A stretch of DNA of 20,049 nucleotides from an uncultured Clostridium sp. (GCA_900543325.1 UQQU01000062.1:1-20049); one strand, 5' to 3'; positions 8,574 through 16,180 are shown, numbered from the stretch's first letter. Translations and numbers: made by a program. Notes: a model not told the origin generated them from the letters alone.

Positions 8574-9803
8574 TTGAAATTTTTAAAAAATTATGCTTCT
8601 TCCCTAATATTACTTATGGCCATACTAATAGGTGGTTTTTTAGGTATACTATTAGGAGAAAAAGCTATAGTATTTGAACCAATAGGGAATTTATTTTTAA
8701 ACTTAATTTTTACATTACTAGTTCCTATAGTTTTCTTTAGCATTTCCTCTTCTATAGCTAATATGGAAAGTTCGAAAAAGCTTGGTAAAATTCTAGTAAT
8801 AACTATTATAGTTTTTGCTACTACAGCCATTATTTCAGGAATTATAGGTGTTATTAGCTTTAAGTTATTTAATCCTACTAATAATTTAGATTCATCTATA
8901 TTTAATAATCTTCTTAACTCTACAAGTTCTATAGAGCAAGAAAACGTTGGCATAATTCAAAAAATAGTTTCAAGTATTACTGTTAATGATTTCTCTGGGA
9001 TTTTATCTAGAAGTAATATGTTAGCTTTAATCTTATTTTCCATTCTTATTGGATTTGCAACTATGCTTTCTAAAGAAGATGGAAAACCATTTGCAGCATT
9101 TTTGCAAAGCGGATCTATAGTAACTATGAAAATGATGGGATTAATTATGTACATTGCTCCTTTAGGACTTGGTTGCTACTTTGCAACAGTTGTTGGACAA
9201 CTAGGTAGTCAAATACTTGGTGGTTATATAAAAGTATTCATTTTATATATTGTAGTTTCTATTATTTATTTCTTTGGATTTTTTACTATCTATGCTTATA
9301 TTGCCGGTAAAAAACAAGGTGTAAAAACATTTTGGAAGAATGCCACTCCTCCTGCTGTTACAGCATTAGCAACTTGCTCTAGTGCTGCTTGTATTCCTGT
9401 AAATATAGACGCAGCTAAAAAAATGGGAGTTTCAGATACTCTTGCAAATATCGTTATGCCACTTGGTGTTAATATTCATAAAGATGGTTCTATAATTGGT
9501 GGTATCTTTAAAATAATGTTCTTATTCGGAATCTTTGGAAGAGATACTAACAACATTGAAACTTTACTTATGATTCTTGGTGTTGGTTTACTTATTGGTG
9601 CAGTAGTTGGAGCTGTTCCTGGTGGTGGTGCAATTGGAGAAATGCTTATTTTAAGTATCTTTGGTTTCCCTGCTGAAAGCCTAGCAATAATGCTTGTCAT
9701 AGCTACAATAATAGATGCACCAGCAACATTATTAAATTCATCTGGTAATACGGTTTGCACTATGATGATTTCTAAATTCATGAAAGAAGATTCTAATAAA
9801 TAA
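8574..9803 (+). CDS. Dicarboxylate/amino acid:cation symporter (DAACS/SDF family)
   Basis: This is a 409-residue inner-membrane symporter of the GltPh/SstT/TcyP family, which couples amino-acid uptake to Na+ or H+. It has the expected layout: six hydrophobic helices, a serine-rich re-entrant hairpin HP1 (CSSAACIP, 268-275), TM7 with PLGVNIHKDG (297-305), hairpin HP2 (VPGGGA, 348-353) and TM8 with DAPATLLN (381-388). Aligned by eye to GltPh, the TM8 arginine that binds the side-chain carboxylate of aspartate is alanine here (A384), and TM7 has HKDG instead of NMDG. A strict glutamate/aspartate carrier is therefore unlikely; a small neutral amino acid or cystine fits better. The start is TTG, 7 nt after AAAGGTGA. 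The next gene encodes a cysteine-synthase-family enzyme, which may use the same substrate pool. Confidence 0.88.
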   Translation: MKFLKNYASSLILLMAILIGGFLGILLGEKAIVFEPIGNLFLNLIFTLLVPIVFFSISSSIANMESSKKLGKILVITIIVFATTAIISGIIGVISFKLFNPTNNLDSSIFNNLLNSTSSIEQENVGIIQKIVSSITVNDFSGILSRSNMLALILFSILIGFATMLSKEDGKPFAAFLQSGSIVTMKMMGLIMYIAPLGLGCYFATVVGQLGSQILGGYIKVFILYIVVSIIYFFGFFTIYAYIAGKKQGVKTFWKNATPPAVTALATCSSAACIPVNIDAAKKMGVSDTLANIVMPLGVNIHKDGSIIGGIFKIMFLFGIFGRDTNNIETLLMILGVGLLIGAVVGAVPGGGAIGEMLILSIFGFPAESLAIMLVIATIIDAPATLLNSSGNTVCTMMISKFMKEDSNK

Positions 9804-9880
9804 TTCTTTTAAATTATATATGAAATAACTTTTACTAAAATAAAAAGTTATTTCATATATAATATTGAAAGAATTTTTTT
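9803..9880 (+). terminator. Intergenic terminator/attenuator between symporter and PLP enzyme
   Basis: A 21-bp perfect stem (9813-9833 with 9843-9863) has a 9-nt loop. A further outer helix (9803-9809 with 9868-9874) leads into T7 (9874-9880). The ribosome binding site GGAG of the next gene starts at 9881, so there is no room for a separate promoter. It should act as a partial terminator that lowers expression of the second gene, or as a processing site. Confidence 0.75.
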
Positions 9881-9889
9881 GGAGTTTTT

Positions 9890-10897
9890 ATGAAAGATAT
9901 TTTTAGCAAAATAAATAATTTAGAAAAACTTATAGGAAATACTCCTTTAGTAGAAATCTTATTTAAATACAAAGAAAAACACATGAAAATTTACGCTAAA
10001 CTTGAATATTACAATTTAACTGGAAGCATTAAAGATAGAGTTGCTATATATATGCTTAAGCGTGCTTATATAAATAAAAAAATTAACGAAAATGATCTTA
10101 TCTTAGAAGCTACTAGCGGTAATACTGGTATATCTTTTGCAGCAGTTGGAACTTATTTAGGCCACGATGTTCATATTTATATGCCGGATTGGATGAGCTT
10201 AGAAAGAATCAAATTACTAGAAAGTTATAATGCAAAACTACATTTAGTCTCAAAAAATGATGGTGGATTTCTTAAATGCATATCCTTAACTGAACAATGT
10301 AAAGCCAATTGTTCTGATATTTTTTTACCTCAACAATTTTCAAATATTGATAATATATATTCTCATTACTATTATACAGCTCCTGAAATATACTCAACAT
10401 TAAAAAAACATCACATATCACCTTCAATTTTCGTTGCTGGGGTAGGTACTGGTGGGACAATAATGGGTATATCTAAATTTTTAAAAGAAAAAAATCGCCA
10501 TTTAAAGGCTTATCCTATTGAACCTGCTTCATCACCAACGCTTTCAACAGGTACTCATTCAGGTTATCATCGCATTCAAGGAATTTCAGATGAATTCATT
10601 CCTTCAATAGTAAATTTACATGAATTAGATGATATTATAAGTGTTGATGATGGTGACGCTATAATTATGGCTCAAATGCTTTCTAAAGAATTAGGACTTG
10701 GTGTTGGAATCTCCTCTGGTGCTAATTTTATAGGTGCTATTAAAGCTTTAGATATTAACAAATCTGTTTCAGGTGCTATAACTATTTTTGCTGATGATAA
10801 TAAAAAGTACATCTCTACTGATTTAATGAATAAAGAACCTGTTAAATCTGAATTTATCTCTTCAGATGTCAAACTTCTTGACTTTAGAGTTCTTTAA
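9890..10897 (+). CDS. Cysteine-synthase-family PLP-dependent enzyme
   Basis: This is a 335-residue cytosolic fold-type II PLP enzyme of the O-acetylserine sulfhydrylase / cystathionine beta-synthase family. Visible signatures are GNTPLV at 16-21, TGSIKDR with the PLP-binding Lys K48, the substrate carboxylate loop TSGNTG at 75-80, QQFSN near 148-152, the phosphate-binding GTGGT at 186-190, IQGISDEFIP, and GISSGAN near the C terminus, where a Ser contacts the pyridine ring. The family normally replaces the acetyl group of O-acetylserine with sulfide or another nucleophile. The usual NPxGS before the lysine reads NLTGS here, so a specialised beta-replacement (as in SbnA-like enzymes) is possible. 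The ATG has GGAG 5 nt upstream. It follows the symporter after a strong hairpin and is probably its operon partner. Confidence 0.85.
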   Translation: MKDIFSKINNLEKLIGNTPLVEILFKYKEKHMKIYAKLEYYNLTGSIKDRVAIYMLKRAYINKKINENDLILEATSGNTGISFAAVGTYLGHDVHIYMPDWMSLERIKLLESYNAKLHLVSKNDGGFLKCISLTEQCKANCSDIFLPQQFSNIDNIYSHYYYTAPEIYSTLKKHHISPSIFVAGVGTGGTIMGISKFLKEKNRHLKAYPIEPASSPTLSTGTHSGYHRIQGISDEFIPSIVNLHELDDIISVDDGDAIIMAQMLSKELGLGVGISSGANFIGAIKALDINKSVSGAITIFADDNKKYISTDLMNKEPVKSEFISSDVKLLDFRVL

Positions 10898-10920
10898 CTA
10901 AATTGCTCACTACATTGATA

Positions 10921-11117
10921 GAAAAAATGAAATACTTATTTTCCGGGAATGGTGAAATTTTCGTCTAGAATTTATATCTTTGTTCCATTTAACTTGCTAA
11001 AGTTGTAAAAGCCGCTGACGCTTCAATACAACTTCTTTACGCAAGTTAAATTCCACAAAGATTAAATTCTACGGCTCAATTTCAATATTCCCTCCAAATT
11101 AATATTTCATTTTTTCC
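10921..11117. repeat. ~197-bp imperfect palindrome, MITE-like
   Basis: The two halves of this stretch are imperfect inverted copies of each other. Both begin with GAAAAAATGAAATA when read from the outside, and share GGGAAT, TGAAATT, TAGAATTTA, ATCTTTGT, ATTTAACTTGC, TAAAG and TTGTA in the same order, broken by short mismatched or bulged blocks. The centre lies near 11019 (AAGC-CGCTGAC-GCTT). As RNA it would be one long irregular hairpin; as DNA, a cruciform. It holds no open frame. Possible identities are a miniature inverted-repeat element, a dispersed genomic repeat or a long bidirectional terminator. No flanking target duplication is obvious. Confidence 0.7.
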
Positions 11118-11316
11118 TTTTCCATGTATTTGATTATAACATGCCCCTTTTTATAGTTAATGTTTTGTTCTACAAATTATTTTGATATTATAGTTATCTT
11201 TTTAATTAAGAATATTTTATTAAATGCAAGGTATTTTTATTTAAATTTTAAATGAATACAAATATTTATCTTAAGCAAACTATAAATATAAAAGAAAACT
11301 TAAGGAGATGTTTGAA
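11118..11316 (+). other. AT-rich upstream region of the lipoprotein gene
   Basis: These ~200 bp must hold the lipoprotein promoter. A TATAGT preceded by TTGTTC 18 bp upstream (around 11160-11195) is the best -10/-35 candidate, but it is weak. I see no repeat, RNA structure or small gene here. Confidence 0.3.
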
Positions 11317-11883
11317 ATGAGAAAAAGATTTAAACTCTTATCTTTATTACTATTATCTTTATTACTATTGGGATTAGTTGGATGTGGAGATAATAACACT
11401 AATAATACAACTAATGATTCCACCAAGAAAAACCCACCTACTAATCAAGAATACTATGACTATTTAACAGAAAGATATAATCATTATTTTAACAATGATG
11501 CCCTTGATACTACATATGATATTTATATAGATGATTTTACATATGATAATACATATGATGAATTTATAACTGAATATAATGATTCTTATGATCAATTAAA
11601 AACAAACTTAGAGGCTTTTAAGAATGACTTGGAAAATAACGTTGTAAAAGGAAATGATGAGGTTGATAAATATAATCAAGAAGTAATAACAGCTACTGAT
11701 AAAGCTATTATTGCAGTTGATGATTATACTGGAACCTTTGGTGAAAAAACAAAAGATTATGCTACTTTATCTAAAGATGAAGTAATAAAAGGTTTAAGAT
11801 CATTAACATTAGGTGCACATGATGCTAGAGTAGATTTAAAAAACTTAATTGATGATGCTAAAAATAAACTAGGAATAAAATAA
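11317..11883 (+). CDS. Asp/Tyr-rich lipoprotein, unknown function
   Basis: This is a 188-residue predicted lipoprotein. A basic n-region (MRKRFK), a long leucine run and the lipobox L-V-G-C place the lipidated cysteine at residue 23. A short Asn/Thr-rich linker follows, then a 160-residue soluble domain. The domain begins with aromatic, acidic TYD/DY repeats (three DNA copies of ACATATGAT) and continues as likely amphipathic helices rich in Asp, Lys and Leu, possibly a helical bundle. I recognise no family. The ATG at 11317 is preferred because AAGGAG lies 9 nt upstream; the in-frame ATG at 11308 overlaps the ribosome binding site. The signal peptide is encoded by a tandem 15-bp duplication. 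It is followed by its own terminator, so it is monocistronic. Confidence 0.75.
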   Translation: MRKRFKLLSLLLLSLLLLGLVGCGDNNTNNTTNDSTKKNPPTNQEYYDYLTERYNHYFNNDALDTTYDIYIDDFTYDNTYDEFITEYNDSYDQLKTNLEAFKNDLENNVVKGNDEVDKYNQEVITATDKAIIAVDDYTGTFGEKTKDYATLSKDEVIKGLRSLTLGAHDARVDLKNLIDDAKNKLGIK

Positions 11884-11887
11884 AACA

Positions 11888-11931
11888 AAGTTAGCCCCGG
11901 TTTTTAAGTAAATCGAGGCTACTTTTATTTT
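11888..11931 (+). terminator. Terminator of the lipoprotein gene
   Basis: TAGCCCCG (11892-11899) pairs with CGAGGCTA (11914-11921) with one C-A mismatch. Extra closing pairs flank it, and CTTTTATTTT follows, just after the lipoprotein stop. Confidence 0.75.
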
Positions 11932-12005
11932 ACTATATAGAAGAAATATATTTTCATTATTTCTTATAATAAATAACAAACGATACAATTAAGAGGTATA
12001 TACTA

Positions 12006-12494
12006 ATGAAAAAAAACATTAAACTTTTCTTTACTTTTTTATTAACAGCTATAATTTTATTATCATCAAATTCATTTCCAATAAACGCTTTATCAGATGT
12101 TAATATTATTCAAGATTCAGATAGCTCTATTTCACTACCAAGTCACTTTCGTAAAACAAGTGATATATCAAAAATTTCAACTCTTAAATCATTAAATACA
12201 AAAGGTTTAGAACAACTTAATATATCTGGAAGCGGTCAATTTACTACTACTAATTTGCAGTTATTAATTGAAAATATTGATACTCATCTTCCTATAATAG
12301 ATATTGATTTGAGAGAAGAATCACACGGATTTATTGATGATACGGCTATTAGTTTTGCAAATTCAAATAATAATGCAAATATTAGCCTTACTTTAAATGA
12401 AGTTATTGAAAAAGAAAATAAAGACTTATCCTCTATTAAATTAAATGAACCATTAACCTTATTTAACAATAAAAAACAATTGTACCAAACTTAG
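12006..12494 (+). CDS. N-terminal fragment of secreted PTP-like phytase/GxGYxYP protein (frameshifted)
   Basis: This frame gives 162 residues before an early TAG. It starts with a Sec signal peptide (MKKN, a hydrophobic core, probable cleavage after INA near residue 28). The rest matches the first half of PTP-like phytases: NISGSGQFT near 72-80 and DLREESHGF at 101-109, the motif that packs against the catalytic loop. The last six residues (QLYQT after the lysines) are out of frame. True coding continues in the -1 frame from about 12473. AGAGG lies 9 nt before the ATG. Alone it lacks the catalytic loop and cannot be an active phosphatase. Confidence 0.8.
   Translation: MKKNIKLFFTFLLTAIILLSSNSFPINALSDVNIIQDSDSSISLPSHFRKTSDISKISTLKSLNTKGLEQLNISGSGQFTTTNLQLLIENIDTHLPIIDIDLREESHGFIDDTAISFANSNNNANISLTLNEVIEKENKDLSSIKLNEPLTLFNNKKQLYQT
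12471..12476 (+). other. A6 frameshift site joining the two fragments
   Basis: Zero frame reads AAT AAA AAA CAA. Reading one base back (or adding one A) gives AAA ACA ATT GTA CCA and opens the frame through to 14452. The restored protein is 815 residues. The choices are an inactivating deletion, a homopolymer sequencing error, or productive slippage on the A run (ribosomal -1 or RNA polymerase). The -1 frame has a stop at 12470-12472, so the switch must occur within this run. Confidence 0.8.
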
Positions 12495-12580
12495 TAAATA
12501 ACGAAACTAGTTTAGCACAATCAAATAACATATCTTATATTAGGATTCCTGTAACTGATGGAAGTCTACCTAGTGAAGAT

Positions 12581-14452
12581 ATGGTTAATTATTTTATGGA
12601 TATTGTTAAAAATAATCCTGAAAACACATGGTTCCATTTTCATTGTAAAGCTGGAGTAGGTAGAACAACAACATTTATGATAATGTATGACATTATAAAA
12701 AACGGAAATGAGGTTAGCTTACATGATATCATTGGTCGTCAACTATTATTATCAGGTATTTCACCAAAAGATTATGTAGACTTTTTTATAGGTAAAAGAT
12801 ATGATTTCTTTAATAAGTTTTACAATAAATATAAAACTTGCAAATATTCAATTTCTACAGTTAATCTAACTAAGAATATAAATTCTATAAATAAAAATAT
12901 TGGCTTAATAAATTGTAGTTGTAATACTTCTATTGAATCTAATGACTATTATATTAAAGGAAATATAATACCTAAATATCTTTATGTTATATCTGACAAA
13001 AATATGACTAAAGCAGAACAAACAATGATTGTAACTCTTCAAGGGCTTATAGCCTCAAAATCTGAAAATCAAATATATATTCTAAGTTCTATGGAACCTG
13101 ATTATAAAATATGGCTTGAGGATTTAAATAAAAACTATAATGTAAAATATGAGGTGATCAAAGACCCTTGGAAACTTATAGATAAATTTAAATCTCAAAT
13201 TAATGGATATGTTTTATATAGTACTGTAAAGCCTCCTTCAATAAATAACGCTTGTACCTTTGCGTCTTTGAAAGACTCCATAGCTATTGATGAATCTATA
13301 GAATCCACACTAAATGATCATGGTATAACAACTTTAATTAAAGATTGTAGAGATACAGATAAATATTGGGCATTTAATAATCTTTGGAATTCTGGATTAA
13401 ATCATTCTACGGTAATAGAATTACCTAGTGACAAATATATGTCATTACGTGACTATGCAATTCTTTCAAAATCATTGATTTTTTACGAAAATGATGTAAA
13501 TGATATTTCTTTAAGAGAGTATATTTTTAGCTCTATGAATGATGGTGGTAGAATATTAGGCTGGGGACCTGATGAGCACACTAATGTTTCTATTGCTTCT
13601 AGCTTTGGAATTGATATGATTGCTGCAGATTGGTCTTATAACCTTTCAGTATTGAGCTCATATCCATCAATACCCATGAATCAAAAAACTAGTAAAGATA
13701 TGATTCAAGAAGATGGAGTCCATTATGTTACTTTTATAATGTCTGATGGTGATAATCAACAGTGGCTCCTAGGCAGTAATTATAATACTAAAGATTGGTT
13801 TGGTTCTCCTTATAGAGGTAATTTTAATTTAGGGTGGTCCTTAAGTCCTTCATTATATTATTTAGCTCCTACAGTTTTTAATAAATATTATGAAGCTGCA
13901 AGTTCATCAAAATATAATGATAATTACATAGTTGCTGCTTCTGGTAATGGATATATATATCCTAGTAAATATCCGAATGATAAACTAACTTCCTATACTA
14001 AGCGCCTTAATGACTACATGAAAAATGTTGATCAACATACTGTGTTAATTCTTGATGACGAAACTTTTTATAAAAGAGATTTATGGGATAAGTATACTTG
14101 TAATTCTAATATAGATGGTCTCCTTTACTTAAATTATGATATAAATAATGCCTATAAAGGCAAAATAATTTGGTCTAATAATAAGCCTATAATTTCTTGC
14201 CGTGACTTACTTTGGGGTGGCATAGAGGATGAAAATCAGTTACTTTCTAACATTGATGATAGAATTAACTTAGGTTATACAAATATTAAAGATGCAAACT
14301 CTTATACCTTTGTATATGTTCATGTTTGGAGTAATACAATGGATAATGTTAATGATGTTATAACTAAATTAAATAAAAATCCTAAGGTTAGAATTGTTAC
14401 TCCTGATACATTCGTTAAGTTAATCCAAAACAATATTTCACATACTCTATAA
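12581..14452 (+). CDS. PTP-like phosphatase catalytic loop plus GxGYxYP putative glycoside hydrolase (C-terminal fragment)
   Basis: The open frame really runs from about 12473; the ATG at 12581 has no ribosome binding site, so this looks like the continuation of the secreted protein above, not a separate gene. In restored numbering, RIPVTD places the general acid at D185, and HCKAGVGRT carries the nucleophile C214 and R220, the CX5R loop of PTP-like phytases, which remove phosphates from inositol phosphates. Nothing needed for that domain is missing once the frame is restored. After about residue 290 the sequence belongs to the GxGYxYP family of putative glycoside hydrolases: WGPDEH, MSDGDNQQW (D581, D583) and the naming motif GNGYIYP at 647-653. 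No cell-wall anchor is seen, so it is probably released. The function of the GxGYxYP domain is only predicted. A strong terminator follows. Confidence 0.8.
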   Translation: MVNYFMDIVKNNPENTWFHFHCKAGVGRTTTFMIMYDIIKNGNEVSLHDIIGRQLLLSGISPKDYVDFFIGKRYDFFNKFYNKYKTCKYSISTVNLTKNINSINKNIGLINCSCNTSIESNDYYIKGNIIPKYLYVISDKNMTKAEQTMIVTLQGLIASKSENQIYILSSMEPDYKIWLEDLNKNYNVKYEVIKDPWKLIDKFKSQINGYVLYSTVKPPSINNACTFASLKDSIAIDESIESTLNDHGITTLIKDCRDTDKYWAFNNLWNSGLNHSTVIELPSDKYMSLRDYAILSKSLIFYENDVNDISLREYIFSSMNDGGRILGWGPDEHTNVSIASSFGIDMIAADWSYNLSVLSSYPSIPMNQKTSKDMIQEDGVHYVTFIMSDGDNQQWLLGSNYNTKDWFGSPYRGNFNLGWSLSPSLYYLAPTVFNKYYEAASSSKYNDNYIVAASGNGYIYPSKYPNDKLTSYTKRLNDYMKNVDQHTVLILDDETFYKRDLWDKYTCNSNIDGLLYLNYDINNAYKGKIIWSNNKPIISCRDLLWGGIEDENQLLSNIDDRINLGYTNIKDANSYTFVYVHVWSNTMDNVNDVITKLNKNPKVRIVTPDTFVKLIQNNISHTL

Positions 14453-14456
14453 AACA

Positions 14457-14496
14457 AAAATCTCATAGAAACTTTATAAAATTTCTATGAGATTTT
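14457..14496 (+). terminator. Terminator of the phytase/GxGYxYP gene
   Basis: A 15-bp perfect stem (14457-14471 with 14482-14496) with a 10-nt loop ends in TTTTCTTTT, 5 bp after the stop codon. The A-rich left flank would let it work in both directions. Confidence 0.9.
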
Positions 14497-14514
14497 CTTT
14501 TAAAAACCTTCTAT

Positions 14515-14784
14515 TACAATACAGAAGATAAAATTATATTACAATTACTTAATTTAAATGTTAGTTTCCAAATTGAAGTTTTTAAAACTATTAAGAAAAT
14601 GAACTTCTCTATTTCTATACGCAAGATAAGATAAATCTTAATATATATTACGTAAATATACTTAATTATGTTACATATATTTAGTACTTATTTTTACCAT
14701 ACTAATATAACCTTTTAATTGTAAGAGCATCTTTAGCTTTCTTTCATATAACAGTATATATTATTATTAATAAATAAAAATAAA
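14515..14784. other. AT-rich intergenic stretch with no recognised content
   Basis: Between the convergent terminators I find no open frame with a ribosome binding site, no tRNA-like fold and no repeat longer than short AT-rich words. The two flanking genes converge here, so no promoter is required. Confidence 0.5.
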
Positions 14785-14814
14785 AGGTCTTATTAACTTT
14801 AAATAATAAAACCT
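14785..14814 (-). terminator. Second, weaker minus-strand hairpin
   Basis: An 11-bp stem (14785-14795 with 14804-14814, one C-A mismatch) is followed on the minus strand by TTTTATTTTTATTT. It could act as a back-up terminator for the exported protein gene. Confidence 0.45.
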
Positions 14815-14848
14815 CATAAATTTTATTTTGTCATTTAAATTTATTTTT

Positions 14849-14909
14849 AAAAAATCTACTACATCATTATATAAATTACCTATATCTGAAAATATAATAG
14901 ATGTAGTAG
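14849..14909 (-). terminator. Terminator of the small exported protein gene
   Basis: A 10-bp perfect stem (14856-14865 with 14900-14909) extends by 7 more pairs (14866-14872 with 14892-14898) past one bulged A. It is followed on the minus strand by T6 (14854 to 14849). It lies 7 bp after the stop codon. Confidence 0.8.
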
Positions 14910-14916
14910 CTAAATT

Positions 14917-15321
14917 TTATTTCTTATCTGTTATTTGAATAGCCTTAGCTGATACTTGAGGTGGATTTGATTTTGTCATAGCTTCACTTAAAACAAGGAA
15001 TATAACATCACCTTTTTCTATCTTAAATGTCTTAGGATCAACTTTTTTAATATCTATTTCTTCCCCTTCTTTTGGACATTCATTTAGAAGTATTAATGTC
15101 TCATTATCTACAACTGCTATTAATTCTTTACTATTTACAGTAAGCCCTTTAAGATATCCCTTAACCTTTATGTTTAAAGTATTATCTTTTTCATTTTTTT
15201 GAACCTCTTCTACCTCACCCATAAAAATCATATTAGGTTCAGGTCTCTTACTTGCAAAAACATTACAGCTACATATTAATAAAAATACTAATGTTAATAC
15301 TAATATTCTTTTGTGTTTCAT
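14917..15321 (-). CDS. Small exported protein, unknown function
   Basis: This is a 134-residue protein with a Sec signal peptide: MKHKR, a hydrophobic core and a likely cleavage after VFA at residue 24. The two cysteines in the core (ICSC) do not form a good lipobox, so signal peptidase I cleavage is more likely. The mature part is about 110 residues and reads as mostly beta strands (MIFMGEVEEVQ, TLNIKVKGYLKG, LIAVVDNETLILL), compatible with a small beta-barrel, but I recognise no family. AAGGAGG lies 6 nt before the ATG. It is transcribed alone, divergently from the DUF624 gene, and ends in a good terminator. No clear -35/-10 pair was found. Confidence 0.7.
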   Translation of the reverse strand: MKHKRILVLTLVFLLICSCNVFASKRPEPNMIFMGEVEEVQKNEKDNTLNIKVKGYLKGLTVNSKELIAVVDNETLILLNECPKEGEEIDIKKVDPKTFKIEKGDVIFLVLSEAMTKSNPPQVSAKAIQITDKK

Positions 15322-15462
15322 AATATCCTCCTTAGTTAAATTTAGTCAATAATAATATTATTCTTCTAAAAATAATAAGTATGCATTTTAATAAAAATAC
15401 TAATTAATATCTTTTTATTTATTAAATAAACTATTAAATTTCTTTTATATCACTTAATATTA

Positions 15463-15491
15463 TTGATTAAACCCTTTACATACTGTATTAT
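15463..15491 (+). promoter_or_regulatory. Promoter of the DUF624 gene
   Basis: A -35 TTGATT (15463-15468) and a -10 TATTAT (15486-15491) are separated by 17 bp. The predicted start is near 15498, about 29 nt before the ATG at 15527. Confidence 0.6.
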
Positions 15492-15526
15492 AAAATTAGA
15501 TATATATGGAAAATAGGAGGGGTTTT

Positions 15527-16159
15527 ATGAGAAATATGTTTAATTCAGATAGCAGCTTTTCTAAGATTATGAATAAAATTGCTGATTGGTTTATTTTAAA
15601 TATTTTATGGATATTTTGTAGCATTCCTATAGTAACAATAGGAGCTACAACCACAGCTTTATATTCTGTTAATTTAAAAATTATTAATAATGAGGAAGGA
15701 AATTTAATAAAAACATTCTTTAAATCATTTAAGGAAAATTTCAAAAAATCAACAATAATATGGTTAATTATTCTTATAACATCTATAGTTTTAGGTGTTA
15801 ACTTAGTTTTTTGGCTAAAGTGTGGTTTATCACTATCATACTTCGCATTACCATTTATATTTTTTTCTTTACTTATTTTTTTATTAGTCACTCCATATAT
15901 ATTCCCAATATTAACAAAAACTAAATGTTCTATTTTAAATACTTTTAAGTATTGTTTCGTTATTTCATTAAAAAATCTTCCTTATAGCTTACTTATTACC
16001 TTATTTGGAGCATCTATATTATTTGCAACTTTTTACTTTCCAATAGTATTTTTATTTATGCTTCTTTTAGGAGTATCATTGCATAGCTATATGGTATCCC
16101 GTATTTTTTTAATTGTCTTTAACAAAGATATAAACTTATTTAATAAAATTATCTCTTAA
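15527..16159 (+). CDS. YesL/DUF624 family membrane protein
   Basis: This is a 210-residue integral membrane protein with about five hydrophobic helices. The first helix region, NILWIFCSIPIVTIGATTTALYSV written in parts as NILWIFCSIPIVT and IGATTTALYSV, is the signature of DUF624 (YesL) proteins, as are the following KxxFxxFKENFKK cytoplasmic loop and the C-terminal SRIFLIVFNKD. The family is common in Firmicutes next to carbohydrate ABC transporters and sensor kinases and has no proven biochemical role; here it stands alone. The ATG at 15527 is chosen because AGGAGGGG lies 4 nt upstream; an ATG at 15506 has no ribosome binding site. The length is normal. The gene is followed within 20 bp by the left end of an insertion sequence, so any native downstream partner or terminator has been displaced. 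Confidence 0.85.
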   Translation: MRNMFNSDSSFSKIMNKIADWFILNILWIFCSIPIVTIGATTTALYSVNLKIINNEEGNLIKTFFKSFKENFKKSTIIWLIILITSIVLGVNLVFWLKCGLSLSYFALPFIFFSLLIFLLVTPYIFPILTKTKCSILNTFKYCFVISLKNLPYSLLITLFGASILFATFYFPIVFLFMLLLGVSLHSYMVSRIFLIVFNKDINLFNKIIS

Positions 16160-16180
16160 TTTTATATTTAAATAGAAAGG

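Noticed and set aside
8591..9781. Three minus-strand open frames within the symporter gene
   Set aside because: They are antisense to conserved transmembrane codons, lack ribosome binding sites and resemble no protein family.
12471..12480. Classical dnaX-type slippery heptamer at the frameshift
   Set aside because: The zero-frame arrangement is T-AAA-AAA-C rather than A-AAA-AAG, and I saw no convincing stimulatory hairpin just downstream. Slippage remains possible but is not demonstrated.
15496..15891. 131-codon open frame on the minus strand
   Set aside because: It is antisense to the DUF624 membrane protein and its promoter, with no ribosome binding site; AT-rich membrane genes often give such frames.
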